A DNA stretch of 64,000 bases from positions 21,624,001 to 21,688,000 of the forward strand of contig JARWIR010000008.1 in NCBI GenBank assembly GCA_029959085.1. The letters are read 5' to 3'. The notes under the pieces are model-generated. The model was not told the DNA's origin, ran no database searches, and saw only the letters and a program-made list of their open reading frames with translations. Below, piece after piece: positions 42,342 to 53,587 of this stretch; position 1 is the stretch's first letter; each line of letters begins with the position of its first letter. The position numbers were made by a program, and so were the translations under genes. Origin of the DNA: Nemophila menziesii (Eukaryota > Streptophyta > Magnoliopsida > Boraginales > Hydrophyllaceae).

Positions 42342-42988
42342 GGTGGAAGATGAGATGGGTAATGAAGGATAGAGAAGAAGGAGTGATTTAAGGGGTGAAG
42401 AAGGGAGTTTTGGTGGTGGAGACGGAGTGAGGGTGGCCGGAAATCGCCAAGGAGGAGGAGAGGAGGTGTTCTAATGAAGGAATGAAGAGAATGGAATGAA
42501 AAACGGACTATAAAATCTGTCAAAACCCTTACCTGCGGTGTACCGCGGGAACCGTCCGGTGCACCGCAAGAGTGTTCGGTTTTGACACAAAAAATGAGAT
42601 TTTTGATTCTTTTAAAAACACCCGAAACACATTCGAAACTTCCCCAAATGATTCGGAATGGTATAAAATAATTTTGAGCATCTTAGTTTTGAAAAGAGAA
42701 GCCAAGGAGAACCAAAAAACTCATACAACAGTTAATATCACAAAAGTCCCTAAGTTTTCTAAAAGTGCAAAAAGACCCAATGCAAGAACAAAGCAACATT
42801 TAAACATGTAAAAAGTTAAGAACCAAAAGATAGTAGCACAAGTTGAAAAATCACATAAAACACACTCTAAAATATAAACATAAAAACAAGAGAGGAAGAA
42901 TTTCACCGTATTTTCCTTTTATGAGGTTTGAACGTCCTTTTGCATAGAGTTCCATTTTCTTGACGCTCAACACCTTCAATACATATTA
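42342..42988 (-). other. Spacer between Gag and the extra ORF of element II
   Basis: Non-coding. The part next to the extra ORF (42342-42480) is rich in C and T on the coding strand and looks like a 5' UTR. The motif pair lies at 42535-42567. Confidence 0.6.
42535..42567. promoter_or_regulatory. Internal GCGG-TGYA-CCGC motif pair upstream of the extra ORF
   Basis: GCGGTGTACCGCGG and CCGGTGCACCGC occur 10 bases apart, exactly the first pair of the U3 arrays, but inside the element. On the minus strand TTTTATAG follows at about 42516-42509. It may mark an internal promoter for the 412-codon ORF. Confidence 0.5.
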
Positions 42989-44041
42989 CTATGGTAACCG
43001 AGGTGGAATGGATCCGGAAATGTTGTTAGCATTTGTCACGATCCATATAGGTTTTTCCCATGAAGGTATCAAAGATCCACTATTAAGTTGTTCATGGTAA
43101 TGACACGTAGAAGCATGATGACCGGGTTTACCACAATAGTTGCAAGAACTTCTTTTTCGAATAGGGTTACCAAGTAGAGGTTTTGAACAAGAAGTTTCGA
43201 TATTCTTTTCAATATCCAAATAATCACTTAAATATAATTTTTCTTTAAAAAAGCCATTTGGATCAAAAGGAGTGACATTTGAGAAAGGATGATTTTTTAA
43301 AGTATCAAGAGCGAGGGAAAAAGCTTCATCCAATTTTTTAAAACCTTCTATGCTTTTCTTCATAGGATGTTTCCATTTATTTAAAGAAAAAATGTTTTCA
43401 AAACACGGGTTTTTAGTATTGCCAAGAATATCATCCAAAGTGATACAACATTTAAAACAATTCTTTAGCTCAATTTTACCCTTTTTTAACATAAGATTAT
43501 TCAAATGGATTTGAGAATCAAGAATTTTGAGAAGGGATGAAATTTGCCTAATATCACAATAATTATAAGGAAGAGATAAAGAGTTAGGATAAAGAGCTAC
43601 CTCATGATTTGGTTTAAACTCGTTATAAGATTCATCATGGATTGAGACTTCTTCTTCTTCGTCATTTTCGACAATTCCATATAAAAACTCCAAACGATTC
43701 CAAAGCTCTTTTGCGGATTTACAATCTAACATTTGTGAGAAAATTTCTTCGGAAATTCCACGAATGAGAGTGTACATTGGTTTTGCATTTTGAGTGAGCT
43801 TTGCTTTTTCCTCAATGGTAAGTTCATCAAAATCTTTTTCTTCTTGATTTAGCTTAAGAACTCCCTCTTCATTTAACTCCTCTTTATAAGGGACAAATGG
43901 ACCTTCCTTTACGATTCTCCATTGATCGGGATCTTCGGCTTTTATAAATTCCTCCATTTTTGTTCTCCAAGCAAAATAGTAAGTTCCTACAAAAAGTGGA
44001 GGTCGAGTAGAACACGAACTTTCCAAAAGATTAAATTCCAT
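42989..44041 (-). CDS. gag: Shortened Gag of element II (350 residues)
   Basis: I choose the ATG at 44041, which gives the start MEFNLLESS and places STRPPLFVG near residue 11 as in element I. The N-terminal block with FAW-TKMEEFI and the first UBN2 helices (KLTQNAKPMYTLIRG, AKELWNRLEFLYG) are kept. Most of UBN2, the first zinc knuckle and the Lys/Glu-rich part are gone. A remaining knuckle is C300-C303-H308-C313, followed by LIPSWEKPIW, equal to the end of the element I Gag. The frame is intact, so the short protein is probably selected for or very young. No Pol frame follows. Confidence 0.85.
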   Translation of the reverse strand: MEFNLLESSCSTRPPLFVGTYYFAWRTKMEEFIKAEDPDQWRIVKEGPFVPYKEELNEEGVLKLNQEEKDFDELTIEEKAKLTQNAKPMYTLIRGISEEIFSQMLDCKSAKELWNRLEFLYGIVENDEEEEVSIHDESYNEFKPNHEVALYPNSLSLPYNYCDIRQISSLLKILDSQIHLNNLMLKKGKIELKNCFKCCITLDDILGNTKNPCFENIFSLNKWKHPMKKSIEGFKKLDEAFSLALDTLKNHPFSNVTPFDPNGFFKEKLYLSDYLDIEKNIETSCSKPLLGNPIRKRSSCNYCGKPGHHASTCHYHEQLNSGSLIPSWEKPIWIVTNANNISGSIPPRLP

Positions 44042-44083
44042 ATCGTTTACTCTACTAACGATTAAGCTATTCACGTAGAGTTA

Positions 44084-44096
44084 GGCTCTGATACCA
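44084..44096 (-). other. Primer binding site of element II
   Basis: TGGTATCAGAGCC on the minus strand, two bases from the 5' LTR, of the initiator Met-tRNA type. Confidence 0.9.
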
Positions 44097-44098
44097 AT

Positions 44099-45481
44099 TG
44101 AAAGTCCTAGAGGGGGGTGAATAGGATTACTAATAAGATTAATGCCTAATTAAAAAATCTTTTGGACAATTATAAGTTTAAGAGAAAACTTCAAGGTCAA
44201 CTAATTAAAACAAACTCTTATAGGATCATGCAAAGGAGGGAAGAGTTTAAATATAAAAGTATAGCAAGTAAAACGTCAAACCAATATCTTAAAACTACTC
44301 TAGAAGACTATATGTTAGATAACCTAGATAAACAATATCAATTAACTCAAGCTAGCATATTATCAAACATATAGAGTGCGGAAAGTAAAAAGAGTAGGGA
44401 TAGAAAGATACACACGATTTATAGTGGTTCGGTTTCCCTACATCCACTACCTAAGGAAGCCTTCTTAGGATTTCAAGCTTTTCACTAAGCTTCCGTGTCT
44501 CTCTTAACCGGGTCGAGAACACAATAACCTTTACAAACTCTTCGATAACACGAAGGACAAACCACTTGTGTAATCACAACACAAGGACACCAAGTATACT
44601 CCCTATACTTGAATTCTCTCTTAATCTATCTATTACAAGACCTAGACTTAAGAGGATAGCAACAAAGTGTTTAAAGGTTTGCTAATAAAAGCTTGTAACT
44701 AAAACTCCTAAAAGAGTGGATATGACTATATGCTTGTTTACTCCTCTTGAGTGGATAGAACCTTGTGGCTTAATTGATTAACTCCTTGAAAGGATTTATA
44801 AGCTCACTAGGATTGAATTTGACTATGTATAGCACTTGACACCTTCTTGAATGATAGCAATTAAGCCCCTTAATGTTTGTAATTAGTTGGTGTATTTGTA
44901 GCCTTCAAAGAGCTTCAATTTATAGTAGAAAATGGCTTCCAACGGTCATAAGACTTGGGTCCAACGGATCTATTAATCTCCCAACGGATATATTCCTTAT
45001 GACTTGTCTTTTGTGCATAAAACCCTTTTGTGCGGTGTACCGCGGATATGGTCCGGTGCACCGCAGAGCTGTTCGACTTAACTTTGAGCTTACTGGTCGG
45101 ACTAACCAATGTACCGCAACCCTGGTCCGTAAGCTTGGTCCGGTATACCGCAGCGGTGTACCGCGCCAAGTAACTTTGAAGGATAATGACTTGGATCAAT
45201 AAATCTTCTTCACGAAAGTTGTTGGAAACATTATTCTGAGAATCTTTGAAGTTGAACACTGAAGCTAATTCTCAATATACATAAAGATAAGGTTAATAGC
45301 ATTTGTATGAGAATTAGTTTCTTAAGATAAAACAATAAAGATGATCAACATGATAAAGAAAGAGCTTTTTGATGAATAATGAGTGCACTATAGAATGTTA
45401 AGAACAATAGAAATAAGCACACTAAACATAAGAGGATTTGTCACATTAAAACAACCTATTAAGGGAGGCTATATGCCAACA
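44099..45481 (-). repeat. Element II 5' LTR (1383 bp)
   Basis: Partner of 38673-40056; one G fewer in the GGGGGG run near its plus-strand start. The motif array is at 45032-45165. Confidence 0.95.
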
Positions 45482-45486
45482 GAAAT
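45482..45486. repeat. 5-bp target-site duplication of element II, right
   Basis: GAAAT; partner of 38668-38672. Confidence 0.95.
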
Positions 45487-45883
45487 GTTGATCTTGAGTT
45501 GACTCAACATCTCGATGAATTTCATGTACTCGGAATCATCACTTTTCTTGTTGGTTACCCTTGATGGAAACGAAAATGGTGGGAAAATTTCTTGTGTAAG
45601 ATATTTCACTCTCGGTTTATCTTACACTTTTAAAGCTTCCACTGGCTTCTTTACTAGTTCCCCTTATTCAACATAAACCCATACTTGAAGTATCACGTTA
45701 TCTAGATTCGGCTTGAGAGTCTCTTTCTCTTTTGTTTTCTTCCCTTCAGTAGACACAACTGGTGGTGGTTCTATGACCTTTCCACTTCGAAGACCAATGA
45801 TCTTAAACAACTCATAACCACCATTGTTATCACTATTATGAAGTAACTTGACCTTCACATTCTCACCTTGATTGAATTGTATG
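45487..45883 (-). pseudogene. Athila-like gypsy relic, part 2: Gag-protease linker
   Basis: The minus strand reads IGLRSGKVIEPPP, the conserved LRSGK block of Athila/Tat Gags, and ends with a KFIEMLSQLKINI block. It stands between elements II and III and continues into part 3 to the left. Confidence 0.75.
45879..45883. repeat. 5-bp target-site duplication of element III, left
   Basis: GTATG; identical at 51538-51542. Confidence 0.95.
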
Positions 45884-46752
45884 TGAAAGTCCTAGAGGGG
45901 GGGTGAATAGGATTACTAATAAGATTAATGCCTAATTAAAAATCTTTTGGACAATTATAAGTTTAAGAAAGAAACTTCTAAGTCAACTAATATATCAAAC
46001 TCTTAAGGGATCATGCAATGGATAAGCTAATAGGTTCGATATATAATTGATACAAGTAAAACGAGTTTCTAATCTCTAACTACTCTAGATGGCAATATGT
46101 TAGATAAACAAGATAATCAATATCACAATATTCATACTAGCATATTATCAAACATATAGAGTGCGGAAAGTAAATAGAGTAGGGATAGAAAGATACACAC
46201 GATTTATAGTGGTTCGGTTTCCCTACATCCACTACCTAAGGAAGCCTCCTTAGGATTTCAAGCTTTTCACTAAGCTCCCGTGTCTCTCTTAACCGGGTCG
46301 AGAACACAATAACCCTTACAACCTCTTCGATAACACGAAGGACAAACACTTGTGCTATCGCAACACAAGGACACCAAGTATACTCCCGATACTCAAACAC
46401 TTATGCTATCTCAACACAAGGATACCAAGTATACTCCCTATACTTGAATTCTCTCTTAATCTATCTATTACAAGACCTAGACTTAAGAGGATAGATACAA
46501 AGTGTTTAAAGGGGTGCAAACAGCTTTGCTAGATAATCTCCTAAAGAGTAGATATGACTATAAGCTTGTAAACTCCTCTTTGAGTAGATAATAACTTTGA
46601 TAGCTCCTTGGATTAACTCCTTAATTGAGTGGATATGAACTATGAAGCTCTTGACACCTTCTTTGATGATAACAATTAAGCCCCTAAGTGTATATGGGTT
46701 GAAGGTGTAGTTGTAGCCTTGAAAGACCTTCAATATATAGCTGCAAAATGCT

Positions 46753-46763
46753 CCCAACGGTCA
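46753..46763. promoter_or_regulatory. MSA-like site in U3 of element III
   Basis: CCCAACGGTCA fits YCYAACGGYYA. It lies 12 bases upstream of the TATA box. A TCCAACGGATA follows at about 46798. The copy in the other LTR is at 50778-50788. Confidence 0.55.
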
Positions 46764-46846
46764 TATAAGCTTCTATCTAACGGATCTATTTTCTCTCCAA
46801 CGGATATAAGCTTTGTCCTCTAGTAATAGAGCTGAAACCCTGTCGT

Positions 46847-47172
46847 GCGGTGTACCGCGGGTAGGGTCCGGTGCACCGCGTGACTGTTCGACTGACTTTT
46901 GAGCTTACTGGTCGGACTATGTACTGTACCGCATGCCTGCTCCGTGTAGTGGTCCGGTGTACCGTGACAAAGGTCCGGTGTACCGTGCAGTTTTTCTGAG
47001 CTTACTGGTCGGGCCATCTAGTGCACCGTGGGACTGGTCCGGGATGCTGCGGTGTACCGCGTTTCCGTCCGGTGTACCGCGTAGAAACTTAGCTCTCTGG
47101 TCGGACTGGTCTATGCACCGTGCTTTGGTCCGTGGTATTGCGGTGTACCGTGGGTGTACTCCGGTGTACCGC
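46847..47172. promoter_or_regulatory. Inverted-motif array in U3 of element III
   Basis: The longest array: about ten GGTGTACC/GGTGCACC-type motifs over 326 bp. The part from about 46797 to 47063 is nearly the same as 17577-17846 in element I. The second copy is at 50872-51197. Confidence 0.8.
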
Positions 47173-47512
47173 ACCAAAGGTTTAAAACACCTTCTAGTGA
47201 GTATATCTTTTTCTATGATGCTCGGATTAGAAAGCTTTCTTCACGAGAGTTGTAGAGGACATCATTCTTATACACTTTGTAGTTGATCACTAAAGCTAAT
47301 TCTCAATGTACACAAAGATAAAGTTAATAGCATTTGTATGAGAATTAGTTTCTTAAGATAAAACAATAAAGCTTAGATCTAAATGATAAAGATGCTCTTT
47401 TTGATGAAATAGAGTGCAAGATAGAATGTATATAACAAAGGTAATTAGCACACTAAACACAAGAGGATTTGTCACATTAAAACAACCTATTAAGGGAGGC
47501 TATATGCCAACA

Positions 47513-47526
47513 ATCTCCCCCTTTTT
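47513..47526 (-). other. Polypurine tract of element III
   Basis: AAAAAGGGGGAGAT on the coding strand beside the 3' LTR. More tracts lie at about 47601, 47699, 48021 and 48081. Confidence 0.85.
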
Positions 47527-49891
47527 GATGATGACAAATCCTTCACTAAAACACCTTAGGAATGATATGAAAGTATAAGCTCTTATCAAATTTAGCTCCC
47601 CCTCACAATAAGCATTTAAGTAAAAATGAATATAAGATATGAAATGCATTTGTGAGTATTAAGAAGTGCAATTTTGAAAGTTTTAGTGCACATATTTCTC
47701 CCCCTTTGTCTTCATCAAAAAGACGGGATAATAAGATCAAGCAAATAATCATAGAAGAGCTAAAAACTCAAGTGAATAGATTTTGAAAAACACCATAGAG
47801 TGATCAAGGGTTAAAGAGCAATTAAAACATTTTAATTTTAGATGCACAAAGATCAACAATAGCAAAGCATGAAAAAGATAAGGGATGGAGACATTTTACC
47901 AACTTCTTGATCGATAGGTTTTCATCTTATAAGCTTTCTAGCAACGCAAACGATTAGTGCAATTATAAGACAAACGATTAATCAAGCAATTTAGTTTTTA
48001 AAGATGATTTACTAAAAACTCCCCCTCACGGAATGCATAGAGTGTTTGTTTTAATTTTGAAAAGTTTGACCAATAATTTCTCCCCTTTTTACCAATAAGA
48101 ATATTTGAATCAATTTTAAGAAATCATGGGGTAAATTGTCATTTTTTTTTTTGAAAAGCAAAGGGGTCAAGATGTATTTTCCAAAAGTTTAGGGACTAAA
48201 CGCAATTTTGAAAAACTTCAAAGGACCTAAATGCAATTTTCAACCATTTGAAGAACTAAGACTAATTGAGCAAACTAAAGGGACTATAAAACAATATAGA
48301 ATAAGATCAAGGATGAATGATGCAATAGTACCTATATCATCAAGGAAAATGTTAGCACTATTAACACATAATATCCGAAACATAAAGATTAAGCATCTAA
48401 CATATAACATACATAACCAATAAACCAAGTTAGACACATAGCATCCTAAACCAATTATCCAAATATGACCAAGTAGGATAATATGAAGATTAAAAACACC
48501 CAATAAGAACAATTAAAACCGATTTTAAGAAATCTAGGGGTAAAATTTAAATTTTGAAAAATATGGGGGTCAAGATGCATTTTTCAAATGTTTTAGGGAC
48601 TAAATGCAATTTTGAAAACCTTCAAGGACCTAAGTATAACTTTCTCAAGACAATAGGGACCAAGGTCTAATATACAAGCATAAGAAAGCTAAATGCAATT
48701 TGTTCAAACTATAGGGATCTTAAATCAATATTTTTCAACCTATAGGGATCACAATGCAATATTTTCAACCAATAGGGACCATAATGCAAGATAGAACAAT
48801 AAACCCCGAATTGCGGTGTACCGGACCATTGTTGCGGTGCACCGCACTAAAGCTCGACCAAAAGGAGTAAGAAGAGAGATTTTGAAGATAGGCAATTTGC
48901 ATAAACACCCGAAGTTAATACGAAAACTCCCCAATAGTATAGAGATATTTTAAAACAACTAAAAACGCTTTTGTTTTGAAAAGATTCAACGTGGAAATCC
49001 CGAAAACACATAAAGCAGTTTATTTCATAAATACCCCTATATTTTCTAAAAAGTACAAAGAGACCCAATGTAAAAACTAAGCAATTTTAAGCATGAAAAG
49101 GTCAAGTTATACAAGATATTAGCACAATAGGGAATAAACCATATAAGCACATAATGAAGCACATCATAAAGATAGTAAGCAAAGCAAATTCAAGCAAATG
49201 AGTTAATGACCAATAATGGATAAAATTCCCATAATACTATGCATAAAACATTTTTGAAATGCTATGGAAAATGCAAACGATTATCGGAAAAATATTTTTG
49301 AAAAACAATTTCTTTAAAAACTCACCCATATGAAAATGCAAATTTGTGATCAAAGATAAATTAAGATTTGAAAGTGTAAACTAATATCTTTGATCTTTTT
49401 CCCTTTTAACAATCAATAGGCACTTTTAAAAAGATATAAAAACTTGTAAGAATAAAAAGTGCAATTTATAAAATATTGGGGACTAAAAAGCAATTACCAA
49501 AATTCTAAGAGCTAAAGTGCAAAAACATCATTCATGAGAATTAGATGCAATAACACTAATAACATTTAAAACAATGATAAGTATCACAAGATAATATCCC
49601 AAGATAAAACATGATAAACACAACTAATCAAATCACAACAAATTCATAAATATAAGCACAAGCCATAAGGAGGAACGCAAAGTAAATATACGAGATAAAG
49701 AAAAGAAATCACCGGATTTTCCTTTTTCGAGATTTGAGCGTTCTTTCGTATATTAATTCTTCCATTAGTTTCCTCCAAGCTAAGTAACGATCACCTACAA
49801 AGAGAATGGAGGTTGTGTAGAAAACAACACTTCCAAAAGATTAAATTCCAAATCGTTTACTCTACTAACGGTTAAGCTATTCACGTAGAGT
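47527..49891 (-). other. Non-coding interior of element III
   Basis: No frame over about 90 codons and no family similarity. At 48115-48800 there is a degenerate tandem array of GGGACTAAATGCAATTTTGAAAA-type units, and at 48813-48845 an internal GCGG-TGYA-CCGC pair in the place equivalent to 42535-42567 of element II. The part at 49730-49860 still resembles the start of the element II Gag (a start-like MEFNLL segment) but is frameshifted. Confidence 0.7.
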
Positions 49892-49893
49892 TA

Positions 49894-49906
49894 GGCTCTG
49901 ATACCA
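49894..49906 (-). other. Primer binding site of element III
   Basis: TGGTATCAGAGCC on the minus strand, as in element II. Confidence 0.9.
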
Positions 49907-49908
49907 AT

Positions 49909-51537
49909 TGAAAGTCCTAGAGGGGGGGTGAATAGGATTACTAATAAGATTAATGCCTAATTAAAAATCTTTTGGACAATTATAAGTTTAAGAAAGAAAC
50001 TTCTAAGTCAACTAATATATCAAACTCTTAAGGGATCATGCAATGGATAAGCTAATAGGTTCGATATATAATTGATACAAGTAAAACGAGTTTCTAATCT
50101 CTAACTACTCTAGATGGCAATATGTTAGATAAACAAGATAATCAATATCACAATATTCATACTAGCATATTATCAAACATATAGAGTGCGGAAAGTAAAT
50201 AGAGTAGGGATAGAAAGATACACACGATTTATAGTGGTTCGGTTTCCCTACATCCACTACCTAAGGAAGCCTCCTTAGGATTTCAAGCTTTTCACTAAGC
50301 TCCCGTGTCTCTCTTAACCGGGTCGAGAACACAATAACCCTTACAACCTCTTCGATAACACGAAGGACAAACACTTGTGCTATCGCAACACAAGGACACC
50401 AAGTATACTCCCGATACTCAAACACTTATGCTATCTCAACACAAGGATACCAAGTATACTCCCTATACTTGAATTCTCTCTTAATCTATCTATTACAAGA
50501 CCTAGACTTAAGAGGATAGATACAAAGTGTTTAAAGGGGTGCAAACAGCTTTGCTAGATAATCTCCTAAAGAGTAGATATGACTATAAGCTTGTAAACTC
50601 CTCTTTGAGTAGATAATAACTTTGATAGCTCCTTGGATTAACTCCTTAATTGAGTGGATATGAACTATGAAGCTCTTGACACCTTCTTTGATGATAACAA
50701 TTAAGCCCCTAAGTGTATATGGGTTGAAGGTGTAGTTGTAGCCTTGAAAGACCTTCAATATATAGCTGCAAAATGCTCCCAACGGTCATATAAGCTTCTA
50801 TCTAACGGATCTATTTTCTCTCCAACGGATATAAGCTTTGTCCTCTAGTAATAGAGCTGAAACCCTGTCGTGCGGTGTACCGCGGGTAGGGTCCGGTGCA
50901 CCGCGTGACTGTTCGACTGACTTTTGAGCTTACTGGTCGGACTATGTACTGTACCGCATGCCTGCTCCGTGTAGTGGTCCGGTGTACCGTGACAAAGGTC
51001 CGGTGTACCGTGCAGTTTTTCTGAGCTTACTGGTCGGGCCATCTAGTGCACCGTGGGACTGGTCCGGGATGCTGCGGTGTACCGCGTTTCCGTCCGGTGT
51101 ACCGCGTAGAAACTTAGCTCTCTGGTCGGACTGGTCTATGCACCGTGCTTTGGTCCGTGGTATTGCGGTGTACCGTGGGTGTACTCCGGTGTACCGCACC
51201 AAAGGTTTAAAACACCTTCTAGTGAGTATATCTTTTTCTATGATGCTCGGATTAGAAAGCTTTCTTCACGAGAGTTGTAGAGGACATCATTCTTATACAC
51301 TTTGTAGTTGATCACTAAAGCTAATTCTCAATGTACACAAAGATAAAGTTAATAGCATTTGTATGAGAATTAGTTTCTTAAGATAAAACAATAAAGCTTA
51401 GATCTAAATGATAAAGATGCTCTTTTTGATGAAATAGAGTGCAAGATAGAATGTATATAACAAAGGTAATTAGCACACTAAACACAAGAGGATTTGTCAC
51501 ATTAAAACAACCTATTAAGGGAGGCTATATGCCAACA
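49909..51537 (-). repeat. Element III 5' LTR (1629 bp)
   Basis: Partner of 45884-47512, equal length, no difference noticed. Confidence 0.95.
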
Positions 51538-51542
51538 GTATG
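51538..51542. repeat. 5-bp target-site duplication of element III, right
   Basis: GTATG; partner of 45879-45883. Confidence 0.95.
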
Positions 51543-52130
51543 AGTTGACCTAGTTGTAGTTACTGAAGAGTTTTAGTGATATGAACCATCTATATTTGCA
51601 ACATTTTCAATGTCGTCTTGTGATAATTGAGTGCCTCATTGATTTTCACCATATTCTTATCTGTGATCATCATAAATTTATTTAAGATACTCACTTGTGA
51701 TTTCTTGTGGATAGGTTTGGAGCGCCTTCTGAGCTAGATTATCCTTGTCTGAATTATATTTAGGAGCTCGGTTCCCCTAATCTTGTCCACTTGAATATTG
51801 TTTATGCGGATTTTGTTGATGGTTGGTTACTTGAGTGGGAGATTTGTATGACTTACCTTAATTCAAAGATTTGTTCAGGTTCAACTATAAAAATCTTGGA
51901 CGATTATTGTGATTACCCTATTAGTAGTTCCCATAATTACCCATAAAGAAGTCCGACTCTGGGTTGCTTTGGTATTATATCCAACTATGATCACCTAAAT
52001 CATAACTCTGGCACATATACGACTCTTGCACCACGTTAACTTTAGCTTGCATACCTTGGTTAATGTTCAAGGCTAATCATTTAAACTGATTCTCAATAGT
52101 ATCCAAGTTTCACATTAGTGTCAAGACCCC
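51543..52130 (-). pseudogene. Athila-like gypsy relic, part 1: Gag C-terminal region
   Basis: Low-complexity minus-strand reading rich in N, Q and S with broken frames, in line with the variable C-terminal Gag of Athila-type elements. The assignment rests mainly on continuity with 45487-45883 across element III. Confidence 0.45.
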
Positions 52131-53224
52131 CAACTCAAGGTTTTGTCATCCCAACAAAATAAACATAGACGAGGTTCTTAAAACCAAGAACCTATAAGGG
52201 AGAATCATGTAATAATCCAAAGATATAAAATGTACAACAAGTCTCATAAGGTCCTACTCAAGAAATAATTCACAAATATATTATCTTACACATAATCAAC
52301 ATGTTAAAGTTCCACGAGGAATTAGCTTAAGAAATGAAAAAAAGGAAGACTAGAATACTTCGCTCGAAGTGGCTGTTATAGGGCATTCCTTGACCATTCC
52401 ATGACGTGTAGAGGCCTACTAACTCATTTCCTTTCTGCTCATTCGATATTCACTCATATAACCAAGAATCACAGGGTGTTTTTGGTTATAGCATATGGCT
52501 TAAGGTAGGTATGATATGTATATTTGAAAAATTTAGAGTGAGCTTTTGGTCCTCCCCTCACTAACCCAATCAACTAAATGCCTAAGATCTCGAGTTAACG
52601 CTCATAGAGGTACTCACCCATTACCTTTTTAGGCCATATTAGCATTTCCAATTTTCCAAATCTCTTTCTTATGATGTTCACATACTCAGTTTCCATATTC
52701 TTTTATTTACACACACTTCTTTTGATCTTCTTTCTTTTTGCAAGTCAAACATGAGTCTTGATTTTTATTGTAAGAACTCATGTCGACTTATATTTCATTT
52801 TTTTTCTTTTTTCTTTATTTTCTTTTATTGACTCCAGTAAGAATCATATCAAAGGGCAGCAATATACATATCACAGTATAAGCATAACACCCACACAAAT
52901 ATGTCCCAAAACTATGAACACCAACATCCTGAAAATCTTCTAGATATATATCCAATCAACGAGTAGTCAAACGCTCACATCAACATCTTGACATCAACAA
53001 TTTTAAGATTTTTTTTTACCATTTTTAATTTTCACATGCTCTTAACTTCATTCCCAAGGATGGCTAACAGTTATTCAATAAGACACTCTTGAAGTCACTT
53101 TTTTCACAAGATCTGTGGGGAAACCTATATTTGCATATTTTGGACCAAGACACTAGACGTGATCATGGTGTCTTGAGTGCTCGTCTCATGCTCCAATACA
53201 TGGACCTTCTTTGCTAGGAAATAA
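52131..53224. other. Unassigned intergenic DNA
   Basis: No coding frame of note. GGTTCTTAAAACCAAGAACC at about 52173 is a short perfect inverted repeat. Confidence 0.4.
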
Positions 53225-53587
53225 TTAAAACATTTTGTCCATTAGGTCGCTGAGAGAGTCTCTTAGAACATCGAACACCTTGTTTTCATTTTCGGTTTGT
53301 TGTAAAACCATGAGCAATTTTGGTTTCCTATCTACCAAAACATCTTTATTTGAGGCATATTTGTTTAAATATATGCTAGGATAAGCTATTTTACCTCTTG
53401 TAGATGAGGATTCATCACTTTTTTTCTCTATGTTTTCTTCATGGACCTTGATACAAAGTCGTCGGATTTTTTCACCATTAATTCTTCCGACTATGTAGGG
53501 TGATCGAATGTTGGTGTTATCTCTACCAATGTTCCCGTTGGTGTTAGGCTCAAGGGCGTCTTGGTTATTCCATACTTGAGAAACCAC
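53225..53587 (-). CDS. Unrecognised 120-codon frame
   Basis: The frame opens with GTG rather than ATG and is charged throughout (many N, E, K and D), with RSPYIVGRINGEKIRRL in the first half and VFDVLRDSLSDLMDKMF at the end. It matches nothing that I know. It may be part of the decayed gypsy element to its left or a chance frame. Confidence 0.2.
   Translation of the reverse strand: MVSQVWNNQDALEPNTNGNIGRDNTNIRSPYIVGRINGEKIRRLCIKVHEENIEKKSDESSSTRGKIAYPSIYLNKYASNKDVLVDRKPKLLMVLQQTENENKVFDVLRDSLSDLMDKMF

Larger units (their letters stand above)
38673..45481 (-). mobile_element. Non-autonomous LTR retrotransposon with Gag and an extra ORF ('element II'), 6809 bp
   Basis: LTRs of 1384 and 1383 bp (TG to CA) flank a 4.0-kb interior; GAAAT is duplicated outside. 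The LTRs differ by one G in a G-run and by a few bases that I noticed (near 39487, 44462, 45256), so the insertion is young. The interior has a Met-tRNA-type primer site, a shortened Gag related to that of element I, an unrelated 412-codon ORF, and the reiterated purine tracts. Protease, integrase and RT are absent, so it must use enzymes of another element, with element I or a close relative the obvious candidate. Confidence 0.92.
45884..47512 (-). repeat. Element III 3' LTR (1629 bp)
   Basis: The motif array is at 46847-47172, the MSA-like CCCAACGGTCA at 46753-46763 and the TATA box (CTATATATTG on the minus strand) at 46740-46731. Confidence 0.95.
45884..51537 (-). mobile_element. Non-coding LTR retrotransposon ('element III'), 5654 bp
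   Basis: Two LTRs of 1629 bp in which I saw no difference flank a 2.4-kb interior without any recognisable gene; GTATG is duplicated outside. The primer site and purine tracts are present. With long LTRs and a non-coding interior it fits the LARD-like class and needs all proteins in trans. The LTR ends match element II, whereas about 270 bp of U3 match element I. Confidence 0.93.
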
